The notes under the pieces were generated by a model. That model was not told the DNA's origin. It ran no database searches and saw only the letters and a list, made by a program, of their open reading frames with translations. 64,000 nucleotides of DNA from an uncultured Megasphaera sp. (GTDB lineage: Bacteria > Bacillota > Negativicutes > Veillonellales > Megasphaeraceae): the NCBI GenBank assembly GCA_900540735.1, contig UQHB01000008.1, positions 11,630 through 75,629 on the forward strand, in the 5' to 3' direction. Made by a program: the position numbers and the translations under genes. Every line of letters starts with the position of its first letter. Within the stretch, counting starts at the first letter, position 1. Shown here piece after piece: positions 7,893 to 16,627 of the stretch.

Positions 7893-10800
7893 TTGAAAAT
7901 CATTAAACGTAACGGTAAAACGGAAACGTTCCAGAAACAGAAAATCGTAAACGCTATTTTAAAGGCTATGAATAGTCCGAGTGGCGTTTACATCAAAGGG
8001 CAAGCCGAAAAGATTGCCAACAATATCGAACAGGATGCCATTCGTGCTTACGAAAAGAGACCGCAGAACATCCCAACGGTACAGCAAATCGAAACTGCTG
8101 TGTTCTATCAACTCGCAGCGGAACAGAATACCGCAACGGCTAAAGCGTATGAAGCATATCGGTCAATTCATGAGTATAAACGGCAGGAAAACACGTCGGA
8201 TGAAAATATCTTGGCTCTTATTGGTGGCACCAATGAAGATTTACGAGATGAAAACTCTAATAAAAACTCTGCGGTTCTTTCTACGCAACGTGATTTAATC
8301 GCAGGAGAAGTATCCAAGGATATTGCGTATCGCAAATTACTTCCAGAAGACTTGGTGGAAGCGGATAAAAACTGCGCTATCCATATTCATGATTTGGACT
8401 ATATTATGCAAGGTGGTATGAGCAACTGCTGTCTCATTAACCTTAAGGATATGCTTGATAATGGCACGGTTATTAATAAGTGCATGGTAGAAACGCCAAA
8501 GAGTTTCCATACAGCTTGCACGATTACGACGCAAATTATTGCTCAGGTTGCATCTAGCCAATATGGTGGGCAAGCTATTAACGGCATTGACCGTATCCTG
8601 GCTCCGTACGTACGTAAATCCTTTGAACGGAATTTAGAATTTCTTGTAAATGATAGCGACGTAGACCATAAGTATGGAGTCCCATATAAGGAATGTGAAA
8701 AACTTGCGTGGGATTTAACGAAGCGTGAAATCCGTGATGGGGTTCAGACTATTCAATACCAGCTTAACACGTTGCAAACAACCAACGGCCAGTCCCCCTT
8801 CGTTACTTTGGCGTTACATTTTGAACCAGACTATGAATATGCGAAGGAAGCCGCAATGGTTTGCAAAGAAATTTTAAAACAGCGTATTCAAGGGGTGAAA
8901 AATGAGCAAGGTGTTGTCATAACCCCGGTATTTCCAAAATTAATCTACGTTCTCGATGAACACAATATTCACGAAGACAGCCCGTATTATTACTTAACAA
9001 AATTAGCTGCAGAATGTACAACTAAACGGATGTACCCTGACTACGTTTCGGCAAAGAAGATGCGCGAAACACATGATGGGCAAGTTTATTCGCCGATGGG
9101 ATGCTATGTTGGGGATGCTATTGTTACATACCAAACAGAAAATGAAACGAGAAATGAATCGCTTGAACGAGCATGGAATAATCTCAAATATAAATATCAG
9201 GCAATTAAAAACGAAGACGGCGAAGAAATCCTTTGTGCTGACGAAAAGATTTCTAGTCAAGGGAAACTAGTTCCTATGAGCCGTATCATTCGTAAAAAAG
9301 CTCATGATTGGTTACGTTTTACTTTTAGCGGTGGGCGAACAGCAACTGTAACACTTGACCACATTTTCCGCCTCACAGATGGTAGAGATGTGTTAGCGAA
9401 AGATATGACCGTTGGTGATAAAGTCGATTTCGCGCCTGCTACGGTAGACTTGCCTTCTAGAAGTATTGACACCTATTTAGCTTGGCTCATTGGCGTAATG
9501 GTTTGTGATGGCAGTTATCGGAACCATGTATTTGTCTCTTTAGGGCAAGATAAAGAAGATATTATCGAAAGAACCTCAAAACTCCTTTCAGATTTCTTCA
9601 ACTATCCTGTCAAAATCATTGATAAAAGCAAATACGGAATGAAGTACAACTATAAAGAAGTGTCTTTAGATAAAGGCCCGTCTAATAAAGCTGACGAAGC
9701 TGTTACCTTTTTCTCCTCTATTTTCGGAGGAGTAAAGAAAACAGACCGTCAACTCCCTGCTGACTTCTTATTGTGGCCGAGAGAAGCGAGAATGTCTCTC
9801 TTGGCAGGTATTGTAGATGCTGACGGATATATTAGCAAAAGCTCTGGCTGTGTAGAGATTGGTAGTACTAATAAAGCTTTAGCTCATCAAGAAATGGTTT
9901 TAGCTGAATCTCTTGGATTTGACACATCGGTTTATTTAAACCGCTATGATTCAAAAGATAAAAATAAAATTCGCTATCAAGTATCTTTTATTCCTAACGA
10001 AGACCTCGTGAATGCCATGGCTTCCCAAAAGAAGATTAATAATGTTGGTGAGTATCGAGAAAAATGTGCAGAAAAAGGCGTTATTACCAAGATTGAACCA
10101 TTACAGTTTGACGCTTGGGCTTATGACGTGACTACAGAAAATGAATTGTTTGACGTAGACGGAATTGTATCTCATAATTGCCGTTCATTCCTTACCCTTT
10201 GGAAAGACGAAAACGGAGAATATAAGTTTGACGGTCGCTTCAATATGGGTGTCGTGAGCTTGAATCTTCCGCAGATTGCTATTATCGCAAAGGGAGACCA
10301 AAAGAAATTCGATGAGCTTTTGCAGAAACGCTTACTCCTCGTTAAAAAAGCATTGCTGTTCCGTTACAATGCTATGATGGGGAATACAAGCGACATTGCA
10401 CCTATTCTTTGGCAAAATGGTGCCTATGCACGATTGAAACCAGGGGAAAAGATTGATAAGTACCTCCAAAACGGATACTCTACGCTGTCCATTGGTTATA
10501 TTGGTTTATACGAAGCATGCTATTTAATGCTTGGCGAAAGCAACACAACTCCTAAGGGGTATAAATGGGCACTAGAAACATTACAGAAGCTTCGTGATGC
10601 TGCCGATAAATGGAAATCAGAAACTGGTTTGGGTTTTTCATTATATGGTAGCCCATCCGAAAGTCTATGCTATAAGTTCTGCAAAAAAGACAAGGAACTT
10701 TTCGGTGAAATCAAAAACGTAACAGATAAGGGGTGGTATACCAATAGCTATCATGTTGATGTCCGTGAACCGATTGATTGGGACAAAAAGTGGGAACTCG

Positions 10801-11135
10801 AAGCCCCATTCCAAAAAATTAGCTCAGGCGGCAACATTAGCTATGTTGAAGTACCAGACATGAAACCTAATCCCGAAGCAGTATTATCTATGATGAAATT
10901 CCTCTACGACCATATTCAGTACGCTGAGTTTAACACCAAACTTGATTATTGCCATAAATGTGGCTACGACGGAGAAATGAAGGTCAATAAAGATGGAGAA
11001 TGGGAGTGCCCTAAATGTGGCAATACAGACCGCAACTACTTGACCGTTACTAGACGTGTTTGCGGTTATTTAGGGAGTAATTTCTTTAACAAAGGTAAAA
11101 CGGCTGAAATTAGTCAGCGCGTCATGCACATCTAG
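7893..11135 (+). CDS. nrdD: anaerobic ribonucleoside-triphosphate reductase NrdD, with intein
   Basis: Class III reductase making dNTPs without oxygen, activated by NrdG encoded just downstream. The N-terminus is an ATP-cone (KIIKRNGKTETFQKQKIVNA). The core has the usual NrdD blocks (HIHDLDYI, CCLINLKDML). The C-terminus has the zinc site CHKCGYDG...CPKCG and the glycyl-radical loop RRVCGYLG. Residues 404-762 are an intein, so the mature enzyme would be ~721 aa, normal for the family. TTG 7893 chosen (AGGAG 8-12 bases upstream); the frame also opens at 7848. It shows the phage grows in an anaerobe. Confidence 0.93.
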   Translation: MKIIKRNGKTETFQKQKIVNAILKAMNSPSGVYIKGQAEKIANNIEQDAIRAYEKRPQNIPTVQQIETAVFYQLAAEQNTATAKAYEAYRSIHEYKRQENTSDENILALIGGTNEDLRDENSNKNSAVLSTQRDLIAGEVSKDIAYRKLLPEDLVEADKNCAIHIHDLDYIMQGGMSNCCLINLKDMLDNGTVINKCMVETPKSFHTACTITTQIIAQVASSQYGGQAINGIDRILAPYVRKSFERNLEFLVNDSDVDHKYGVPYKECEKLAWDLTKREIRDGVQTIQYQLNTLQTTNGQSPFVTLALHFEPDYEYAKEAAMVCKEILKQRIQGVKNEQGVVITPVFPKLIYVLDEHNIHEDSPYYYLTKLAAECTTKRMYPDYVSAKKMRETHDGQVYSPMGCYVGDAIVTYQTENETRNESLERAWNNLKYKYQAIKNEDGEEILCADEKISSQGKLVPMSRIIRKKAHDWLRFTFSGGRTATVTLDHIFRLTDGRDVLAKDMTVGDKVDFAPATVDLPSRSIDTYLAWLIGVMVCDGSYRNHVFVSLGQDKEDIIERTSKLLSDFFNYPVKIIDKSKYGMKYNYKEVSLDKGPSNKADEAVTFFSSIFGGVKKTDRQLPADFLLWPREARMSLLAGIVDADGYISKSSGCVEIGSTNKALAHQEMVLAESLGFDTSVYLNRYDSKDKNKIRYQVSFIPNEDLVNAMASQKKINNVGEYREKCAEKGVITKIEPLQFDAWAYDVTTENELFDVDGIVSHNCRSFLTLWKDENGEYKFDGRFNMGVVSLNLPQIAIIAKGDQKKFDELLQKRLLLVKKALLFRYNAMMGNTSDIAPILWQNGAYARLKPGEKIDKYLQNGYSTLSIGYIGLYEACYLMLGESNTTPKGYKWALETLQKLRDAADKWKSETGLGFSLYGSPSESLCYKFCKKDKELFGEIKNVTDKGWYTNSYHVDVREPIDWDKKWELEAPFQKISSGGNISYVEVPDMKPNPEAVLSMMKFLYDHIQYAEFNTKLDYCHKCGYDGEMKVNKDGEWECPKCGNTDRNYLTVTRRVCGYLGSNFFNKGKTAEISQRVMHI
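9102..10178 (+). mobile_element. LAGLIDADG intein inside NrdD
   Basis: Inserted between Gly and Cys of the conserved SPMG/CRSF site of NrdD. Starts with Cys1 (CYVGDAIVTY), has the block B TxxH motif (TVTLDHIF), two dodecapeptide motifs of a homing endonuclease (LAWLIGVMVCDG and LLAGIVDADGYI), and ends in block F/G YDVTTENELF...GIVSHN followed by Cys+1. All residues needed for splicing appear present. Length 359 aa. The endonuclease half also looks intact, so it may still be mobile. Confidence 0.92.
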
Positions 11136-11144
11136 GAGGTATAT

Positions 11145-11357
11145 ATGGAAGATTGGCAAATTCGTTTATGCAACGAATATTTTGAACTCAATACAAGAAT
11201 CATGAGCCTGCAACGAGTCCTCTACCATTACAAAAATGGTACGCTTCCGTTTAACCCTGTAGGTGGTATCGAATTGATGTCGAAGCAGTTGAAGACAATG
11301 AAAGCATATAGAGACTGCTTGGAAGAACGGGCAGCACTCGCAGATATTCCATTATAG
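11145..11357 (+). CDS. small helical phage protein, 70 aa
   Basis: ATG 11145 follows AGGAGG. Long amphipathic helices and the YKNGTLPF ... SKQLKTMKAYRDCLEERA pattern resemble the crAss001_48-related group of small phage proteins. It sits between nrdD and nrdG. Role unknown. Confidence 0.6.
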   Translation: MEDWQIRLCNEYFELNTRIMSLQRVLYHYKNGTLPFNPVGGIELMSKQLKTMKAYRDCLEERAALADIPL

Positions 11358-11369
11358 GTGCGTGATAGT

Positions 11370-11882
11370 TTGAGATATGGACAAATTCGCAAATATGACA
11401 TCGCCAATGGCCCCGGTATACGAACCACTGTGTTCGTTACTGGTTGCCGCAGGCATTGCAAAGGGTGCTTCAACCCTGAGTATCAAGATTTCAACGCAGG
11501 GAAAACACCAGATACTTCCTTCTTTTTAAAGCTGAGGGAATATCTGGAGAATCCTAGTGTTTCTGGTTTGACTCTCCTTGGTGGAGAGCCATTTGAGCCA
11601 GAAAATATATGCCTTTGCCTAAAATGTATTCTTCAAGCGGCACACGCGGGGAAGCCTGTATGGGTTTACTCTGGTTTTACCTTTGAAGAAATCATAAAAG
11701 ACAAGGACAAGAAAACACTATTAGAATGCTGTGATGTATTAGTGGATGGCCCATTTGTGGAAGTGTTAAAAGACCCAAGCCTTCGCTTCCGTGGGTCATC
11801 TAACCAACGTATCGTAGATGTAAAGAAAAGTTTAAAAGTTGGTAAAGTTGTTTTATGGAAGGATGGCTTCTATGACGCTTAA
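11370..11882 (+). CDS. nrdG: anaerobic ribonucleotide reductase activating enzyme (radical SAM)
   Basis: Generates the glycyl radical on NrdD using S-adenosylmethionine. Contains the NrdG start MRYGQIRKYDIANGPG, the radical-SAM cysteine motif CRRHCKGC, TLLGGEPF (SAM-binding GGE) and a terminal region similar to NrdG (DVLVDGPFV, RFRGSSNQRIVDV). TTG 11370 with AGGTG upstream matches the family start; GTG 11358 is an alternative adding four residues. Confidence 0.92.
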   Translation: MRYGQIRKYDIANGPGIRTTVFVTGCRRHCKGCFNPEYQDFNAGKTPDTSFFLKLREYLENPSVSGLTLLGGEPFEPENICLCLKCILQAAHAGKPVWVYSGFTFEEIIKDKDKKTLLECCDVLVDGPFVEVLKDPSLRFRGSSNQRIVDVKKSLKVGKVVLWKDGFYDA

Positions 11883-12048
11883 AGAGAAAGTTGTAGCAGA
11901 TGTTAGTGAGTTACTGAAAACTGACGAAGGTATTGCTTCGTTAGCGGTATTATTTGGACTGATTAATTGGCAAGCCTTTGACCATATTACAGGGGATTCT
12001 ATTGAGACGATAAAAAGTAGATTAAACGAGGAGTTACCAGATGACTAA
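11872..12048 (+). CDS. small helical protein, 58 aa, unknown
   Basis: ATG 11872 overlaps the nrdG end and follows GGAAGGA. The translation is wholly helical (LKEKVVADVSELLKTDEGIA). It is related in size and style to the next small gene; the two (11872 and 12041) may be distant paralogues. Confidence 0.5.
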   Translation: MTLKEKVVADVSELLKTDEGIASLAVLFGLINWQAFDHITGDSIETIKSRLNEELPDD

Positions 12049-12214
12049 CAGAGAATTTCTTGCTAAATCCATTTTGGACAAGTCTAATGATGACGTAACA
12101 GCCCTATGGATGTTTGTATTAAATTTCATAGATGTAGATATGGTTTTGACCTTTATCGACAAAGATAAATTCAACGAAGTTAAAGCAGGCTTAGACAAGG
12201 AGGTTAGCAAATGA
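12041..12214 (+). CDS. small helical protein, 57 aa, unknown
   Basis: ATG 12041 follows ACGAGGAG and overlaps the previous stop. Reads MTNREFLAKSILDKSNDDVT ... VLTFIDKDKFNEVKAGLDKE, likely helical. It ends in TGA overlapping the next ATG, so it is part of the translationally coupled run. Confidence 0.5.
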   Translation: MTNREFLAKSILDKSNDDVTALWMFVLNFIDVDMVLTFIDKDKFNEVKAGLDKEVSK

Positions 12215-12720
12215 ATACATACGTTGTTGCAGAAAATGGTTTCCATGTGGAATATAACGACAATGGTATTACCGTGTTTGAAACGCAGGAAGACGCAGAA
12301 CGCTACACTTTAACGAACGGTGGTGTGATGTATAAAGGGGAAGTAAATCCCCATGATGGACTGCCTGATTATGAAGCACCGATGCTTGCTCGTGGTATCG
12401 TTTGGCTCGACAAAGACCCTGCTAGCACCCATATCGACGAAGAAATCAACTTTGCGGAAACTGTCGACGAAGCGCAAAATGAAGAACTCATGGATAAGAT
12501 TAACCAAGGTGCTATTGGTATCGCTGCGGCACCCATTATCGAAATCTCTGGCATTGAATTAACTACGGTAGCTTATCGAAGACCTAATGAAGACATATTT
12601 GCTTTCCGCAAACGTGTCTATGACGACATGACTAAGAAATACACACGGATGCGCTATGAACGTCCTGAATTAGACACAAGAGTCAGAAAGACGGCGTTAC
12701 TTATCGATGACGAAGGTTAA
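12211..12720 (+). CDS. unknown phage protein, 169 aa
   Basis: ATG 12211 follows AAGGAGG. An acidic soluble protein with a central alanine/glycine-rich strand (GAIGIAAAPIIEISGIELTT) and a charged helical C-terminus. No recognised domain. Confidence 0.6.
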   Translation: MNTYVVAENGFHVEYNDNGITVFETQEDAERYTLTNGGVMYKGEVNPHDGLPDYEAPMLARGIVWLDKDPASTHIDEEINFAETVDEAQNEELMDKINQGAIGIAAAPIIEISGIELTTVAYRRPNEDIFAFRKRVYDDMTKKYTRMRYERPELDTRVRKTALLIDDEG

Positions 12721-12910
12721 AATTAAAAACGTAAGAAACCCGTCTGGTATAAGGGCGATTCGGAGAAAATGCATGGACTGCTCTGCTAACCAAACTGATG
12801 AGGTTAAGTTTTGTCCTGTTATGAAATGCCCTTTGTGGCCTTATCGTTTCGGAGTATATCCTGCTACATATATTGAAAATCATGAAAATGAAGTAAAGAT
12901 TGTTAAATAA
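12707..12910 (+). CDS. small cysteine-rich phage protein (putative zinc ribbon), 67 aa
   Basis: Carries IRRKCMDCSANQTDEVKFC and PVMKCPLWPYRFG. This C-x2-C ... C-x4-C followed by PLWPYR pattern is a very common small phage protein of unknown role, probably metal binding. It overlaps the end of the preceding gene. RNA or DNA binding would be a guess. Confidence 0.7.
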   Translation: MTKVKIKNVRNPSGIRAIRRKCMDCSANQTDEVKFCPVMKCPLWPYRFGVYPATYIENHENEVKIVK

Positions 12911-12921
12911 AGGAGATATAG

Positions 12922-13305
12922 ATGAACACTTCATTAGATACCTGTTCTGTAACGTTTACTGGAAATATGATAAAAATTTATGACCACAAAACAGGTAAAG
13001 GGGTAGACCTTTCTAATAATGACCCTGCTGGGAAACTTATCTATAATGCAGTAGGTAAGCTTAAAAGGCAGTTTGCAGTTAATTGGGTAGGCGTTGGACG
13101 AGGTACACAAGTAGTCGTAAAAAGAAACCTTAACTTACCGTGGGAAACGGCATATTTTGCAGCATATCTCCCTAAAGGGATAAAGAAATATGCTGTGTTT
13201 GCAGCCGGAGATGATTTTTGCAAACCACAAGACTCATGTCGTGTTGTTTATGTTTCGCAAGCGTTATTAATTGACACTTCCGAAGAGGAGGATGCCGATG
13301 CTTAA
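12922..13305 (+). CDS. unknown phage protein, 127 aa
   Basis: ATG 12922 follows AAAGGAG. Probably beta-rich; contains the basic segment KLKRQFAVNWVGVGRGTQVV and an acidic C-terminus (SEEEDADA). No recognised domain. Confidence 0.55.
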   Translation: MNTSLDTCSVTFTGNMIKIYDHKTGKGVDLSNNDPAGKLIYNAVGKLKRQFAVNWVGVGRGTQVVVKRNLNLPWETAYFAAYLPKGIKKYAVFAAGDDFCKPQDSCRVVYVSQALLIDTSEEEDADA

Positions 13306-13894
13306 TATTCATAACGTACAAGTATACGGCTTGGAATCGGCTATGTGTTATTGCCGTTTACCGATGCTTCCTATTGATAAACCTGTACGATGCTTTGATG
13401 CGGAACCGATGGAAAAACGTGAAGGACGAGCTAAACGGCTCGCTTCTGTCCCTTCGGGAACAGGCCATGATAATTTCCTGAAAGGCGTTGTCGTCCAATT
13501 TACAGTTGACTTTACGATTAAGGCTTGGACACAAGCGGAACGATACCATTGGTTCGAATTTATCTCATCTATGTCTACGATGCACGCTTTAACCAAAAGT
13601 GACCTAAAGTTACTCTATAATGAGTATGTAGATAAGCAAATCGTAAAACGAATGGTAGAATTACAGGCAATCTATAAAGCAAATCCAAGTTTGGACAATT
13701 TATTGACACTCCTATATTCTAACCCATGTGGCATGAAATTGACGGCTGCTATGACCACAAATTACCAGCAGATTAAAACGATGGTGCAACAACGTCAAAA
13801 CCATACGCTTCCAGAATGGCATGAATTTTGTGATTGGGCGAAGACGTTACCTTATTTTAATGATTGGTGTGTAAAAGGAGAAAAAGCGACATGA
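13298..13894 (+). CDS. conserved-looking phage protein of unknown function, 198 aa
   Basis: ATG 13298 follows AGAGGAGGATGC and overlaps the previous stop. The N-terminus lists Cys/Pro-rich segments, the C-terminus has TNYQQIKTMVQQRQNHTLPE followed by WHEFCDWAKTLPYF. I recall this late motif from other Firmicutes phages but cannot give it a function. A longer start at 13271 lacks a ribosome site. Confidence 0.6.
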   Translation: MLNIHNVQVYGLESAMCYCRLPMLPIDKPVRCFDAEPMEKREGRAKRLASVPSGTGHDNFLKGVVVQFTVDFTIKAWTQAERYHWFEFISSMSTMHALTKSDLKLLYNEYVDKQIVKRMVELQAIYKANPSLDNLLTLLYSNPCGMKLTAAMTTNYQQIKTMVQQRQNHTLPEWHEFCDWAKTLPYFNDWCVKGEKAT

Positions 13895-14061
13895 AGTATG
13901 ATTGGGTAAAAATTGGAGACGCAATGTTTAGAATCGGTACATTTGGCTTCTGTGCAACGAACGTAACAGCGGTTGCATTGACGCCAAGTTGGGTCGGCGC
14001 ATGTATGCTTGCCAGCCTCTTGGTTACTGGCCTTGGGCTTTATATTTGGGGGAAAGATTAG
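13891..14061 (+). CDS. small membrane protein, 56 aa
   Basis: ATG 13891 overlaps the preceding TGA (ATGA), with AAAGGAG upstream. It has a polar N-terminus and then two short hydrophobic segments ending LLVTGLGLYIWGKD. Function unknown. Confidence 0.55.
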   Translation: MKYDWVKIGDAMFRIGTFGFCATNVTAVALTPSWVGACMLASLLVTGLGLYIWGKD

Positions 14062-14064
14062 TAC

Positions 14065-14259
14065 ATGGATGTTATATATGTGATTCTCTCCGCGGTCTTT
14101 ATTACTCTTACTGTGGCAATCGTTGTTACCTCTTGTAAGCTCTCCAAAACAGAAGAAGAGTTGGAACGACACCAAGAAGAGGTATGCAGACAACTGATGG
14201 AAGATTTAGAAACTATCCAGAAAGCAAAGGAGAACGAATGGTCATCCATTATTTCTTAG
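14065..14259 (+). CDS. small membrane-anchored coiled-coil protein, 64 aa
   Basis: N-terminal transmembrane helix (VIYVILSAVFITLTVAIVV) followed by a charged coiled coil (KTEEELERHQEEVCRQLMED). The layout resembles i-spanin-like proteins, but the gene is far from the lysis module, so the role is unclear. Confidence 0.55.
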   Translation: MDVIYVILSAVFITLTVAIVVTSCKLSKTEEELERHQEEVCRQLMEDLETIQKAKENEWSSIIS

Positions 14260-14591
14260 TTGAATTCGGAAATACAGGGGAACTGTATGATATTGGATGT
14301 ATTGGCGATAAGGATACATTATTGCAATACTGGCAGAATTTAAGCCGTGATGTGCGCTATAAAGGGAGCGAAGACGTTACCAGACTTGAAGAAGAGCGAA
14401 AAATATATGCCGAAGAAATGGGACGTAATTATAAGCCAAAAAAGATTCGTCTCGGAAAAGAAATAAAAGGCGTAGGACAAATCGTGTCTTGTAAATTTTA
14501 TTGTGACCGAGACCAATCCTTAGAGCATTCCCGATTTTTACCAAAGACAGATGAGAGGTATACATTTATTGAACCCATTAAAGCAAATTGA
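14238..14591 (+). CDS. unknown phage protein, 117 aa
   Basis: ATG 14238 follows AAGGAGAACGA inside the end of the previous gene. Begins VIHYFLVEFGNTGELYDIGC, probably alpha/beta. No recognised motif. Confidence 0.55.
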   Translation: MVIHYFLVEFGNTGELYDIGCIGDKDTLLQYWQNLSRDVRYKGSEDVTRLEEERKIYAEEMGRNYKPKKIRLGKEIKGVGQIVSCKFYCDRDQSLEHSRFLPKTDERYTFIEPIKAN

Positions 14592-15165
14592 ACGACGTGA
14601 ACGATTCGAGGAATGGAAACAGCATGCGAAACAAAACCGAATCGTAAAGGCTTTAGTAGCGACGATACCACCATATGGAGCGTCGCCTCAACAGATCTTA
14701 GATAGGGAAGTGTACAGAAAAGAAGTTTCCAAGCTGATGGAACTGGTACAAAAAGAAACTGGTGACGATACGTATTATTTGCTGTACCGCAGATTTGTCC
14801 TTCATGAAAATCTACAGGCTATAGCTGATGATTTACAGGTGAATCGCTCGACCATACTTCGACGTATTCGCAAAGGCCAAGAAATATGCCTGCGAGTTGG
14901 CCAAGATAAATACGACGATGTATTAGATTTATTCACCTCTAAAGACCAGTTGCCGTCCCATTCCGGCTCTTCTATTCCTGCGTTCCCATTTGAGTTTATG
15001 ATGAATAAACCATCCACCCCATACAAATATCGAGGACAAACCCGATACCACACCAAATGCCGCATTCCTGAATACTTACAAGACTCCTTCAAGAGTACCT
15101 GTAAGTGCTCACTATGTTTCAATGATTACGGATGCAATACTTGCAAAAGGAGAAAAGATAATTGA
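14569..15165 (+). CDS. sigma-region-4-like / ArpU-type transcription regulator
   Basis: TTG 14569 lies 9 bases after AGAGGT. A helix-turn-helix at about residues 75-105 (YRRFVLHENLQAIADDLQVN then RSTILRRIRKG) matches sigma-70 region 4 / ArpU-like phage late regulators. The C-terminus ends in four cysteines (CKCSLCFNDYGCNTC), a putative zinc site. Being last-but-one in the early block, it is a good candidate to switch on later genes, possibly by recognising the 41-bp elements at 25.1, 27.7 and 46.4 kb; that link is speculation. Confidence 0.6.
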   Translation: MNPLKQIERRERFEEWKQHAKQNRIVKALVATIPPYGASPQQILDREVYRKEVSKLMELVQKETGDDTYYLLYRRFVLHENLQAIADDLQVNRSTILRRIRKGQEICLRVGQDKYDDVLDLFTSKDQLPSHSGSSIPAFPFEFMMNKPSTPYKYRGQTRYHTKCRIPEYLQDSFKSTCKCSLCFNDYGCNTCKRRKDN

Positions 15166-15917
15166 TTGCAGAAATAACGATGAATCGCAATAGCGTAGAA
15201 GTAGAAGCTGATGGTAAATATGCGTATTTTGCCGACATCTCCGACATTCACTTAGGAGATAAATTCCATGACGGGAAGCGGTTGCGTAAATTTATTGATA
15301 CCGTTCGAAGTATCCCTAATTTCTATGTTTTGATTGGCGGAGATTCTACCAATAATGCTTCTACACAGTCCAAGTCTAGCGTCTTTGACGAAGCGGCTCA
15401 TGGTTCCGAACAGATTATACAATGCGTAGAGCTTTTGAAACCCATCAAGCATCGCATTGTGGGAATCCGTAGTGGTAATCATGGTTATAATCGCGCTATG
15501 AAATATAATCGGCTTATCCCAGAAGAAATCATTGCGCAATTCCTTGGTGTTCCTTTCTTGCAAGGCTGTGCGTCCGTATTTTTCAAAGTAGGCGATTACG
15601 TCTATACGATTGCTACATGGCATAACCAAAAGAATCCCAATAAGATGGAATGGCTGCACACTGACGTTACCTTTTATGAGCATCTGCACAAGAACGACAT
15701 CCAACGCCAATTAGTCATGGAGCCAAACAAGTATGTCCATAAATGGATTGCCAAGGAGCATTGGGACATCCAATCTGGTGCATTCCTTGGATGGGGCGGC
15801 TATGCTGCCGAAAAAGGCTACCGCCCGATTCCCGAAGGCTGCCCAGTGATTCGCCTATGCGGCACCAAACGCGAAATCACTCCGTATTACGATATTTCGC
15901 AGATTTATTTTCCATAA
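15162..15917 (+). CDS. calcineurin-like metallophosphoesterase
   Basis: Metal-binding motifs in order: ADISDIHLGD (D-x-H), IGGDSTNN (GGD), RSGNHGYNR (GN-H, with G where D is usual) and ATWHNQ near the end of the fold. Probably a phosphodiesterase acting on nucleic acid or nucleotides. The GNHG instead of GNHD may alter activity. TTG 15162 overlaps the previous stop (TTGA). The end runs into a perfect inverted repeat. Confidence 0.75.
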   Translation: MIAEITMNRNSVEVEADGKYAYFADISDIHLGDKFHDGKRLRKFIDTVRSIPNFYVLIGGDSTNNASTQSKSSVFDEAAHGSEQIIQCVELLKPIKHRIVGIRSGNHGYNRAMKYNRLIPEEIIAQFLGVPFLQGCASVFFKVGDYVYTIATWHNQKNPNKMEWLHTDVTFYEHLHKNDIQRQLVMEPNKYVHKWIAKEHWDIQSGAFLGWGGYAAEKGYRPIPEGCPVIRLCGTKREITPYYDISQIYFP

Positions 15918-15932
15918 AAATAAATCTGCGAA
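15896..15932 (+). terminator. perfect 16-bp hairpin spanning the metallophosphoesterase stop codon
   Basis: TTCGCAGATTTATTTT (15896-15911) pairs with AAAATAAATCTGCGAA (15917-15932) around a 5-base loop. The TAA stop of the upstream gene lies in the loop and descending arm. It separates the plus-strand early block from the convergent minus-strand gene at 15983, so it may end transcripts from both sides. Confidence 0.65.
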
Positions 15933-15982
15933 ATTGGGACTAATGTTGAATCGTAAGAGGTATGTAGGTATATGCATAGCCT

Positions 15983-16627
15983 TTACGATTTCTTTTTAGG
16001 TGAATCTTTTGACAATTTATCAGTAATAAAAACAACAAACTCTGATTTACCGTCTGCGTTGGTCACTTTTTTAATATTTATCTTTTTCGATAAATGCTCG
16101 CTAGCTTTGTCAAATAACTCAGCAAGTTTTTGCTTTTCAATGTCTGAACTCTTTTCTATTAAGTTATAATCGCATATGATTTCAGCTTCATGACGAGTAA
16201 TCTTTCCGTCAAATATCCTATTATCTGGATTATTATTGTAAAAATATTTATAGATAGCCGAGACAAAATCTTCTGGTTTCATTTGGTAAAATTCTTTGTC
16301 AGCACCTCTTTTCTTTATAGAAAAGAAATACTCATCTCCAATTTTCCCAGAGCTATGCGCAAAGTAATCTTCTGTTTCTTTTGGAAACTCGCTTATCCAT
16401 GCATATGGTGTATCGCTAATATCTATATTACTTTTCATGATGGCGAAATAACGAGCGGCATCAAATGTTTTGCATCTTGCCAAATCGGAAGCTGTCAGAC
16501 CTGAAGCAAACAGTTTTAAGATTAAACGCATAAACTTAGCTGATTGTTTCACGCTATCATATTTTATTTTCTTAAAGATAGATTTTTTCTCTTCACTAAA
16601 GTTTTCGTTACATTCCATAAATTCCAC
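15983..16627 (-). CDS. unknown protein, 214 aa, minus strand
   Basis: ATG at 16627 follows GAGGTGG on the minus strand. A soluble helical protein; the C-terminal quarter is lysine-rich (KKINIKKVTNADGKSEFVVF). Contains ASGLTASDLARCKTF and EFYQMKPEDFVSAIYKYFYN, no domain I recognise. It is convergent with the replication block and lower in GC, so it looks like an acquired accessory gene. Confidence 0.6.
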   Translation of the reverse strand: MEFMECNENFSEEKKSIFKKIKYDSVKQSAKFMRLILKLFASGLTASDLARCKTFDAARYFAIMKSNIDISDTPYAWISEFPKETEDYFAHSSGKIGDEYFFSIKKRGADKEFYQMKPEDFVSAIYKYFYNNNPDNRIFDGKITRHEAEIICDYNLIEKSSDIEKQKLAELFDKASEHLSKKINIKKVTNADGKSEFVVFITDKLSKDSPKKKS

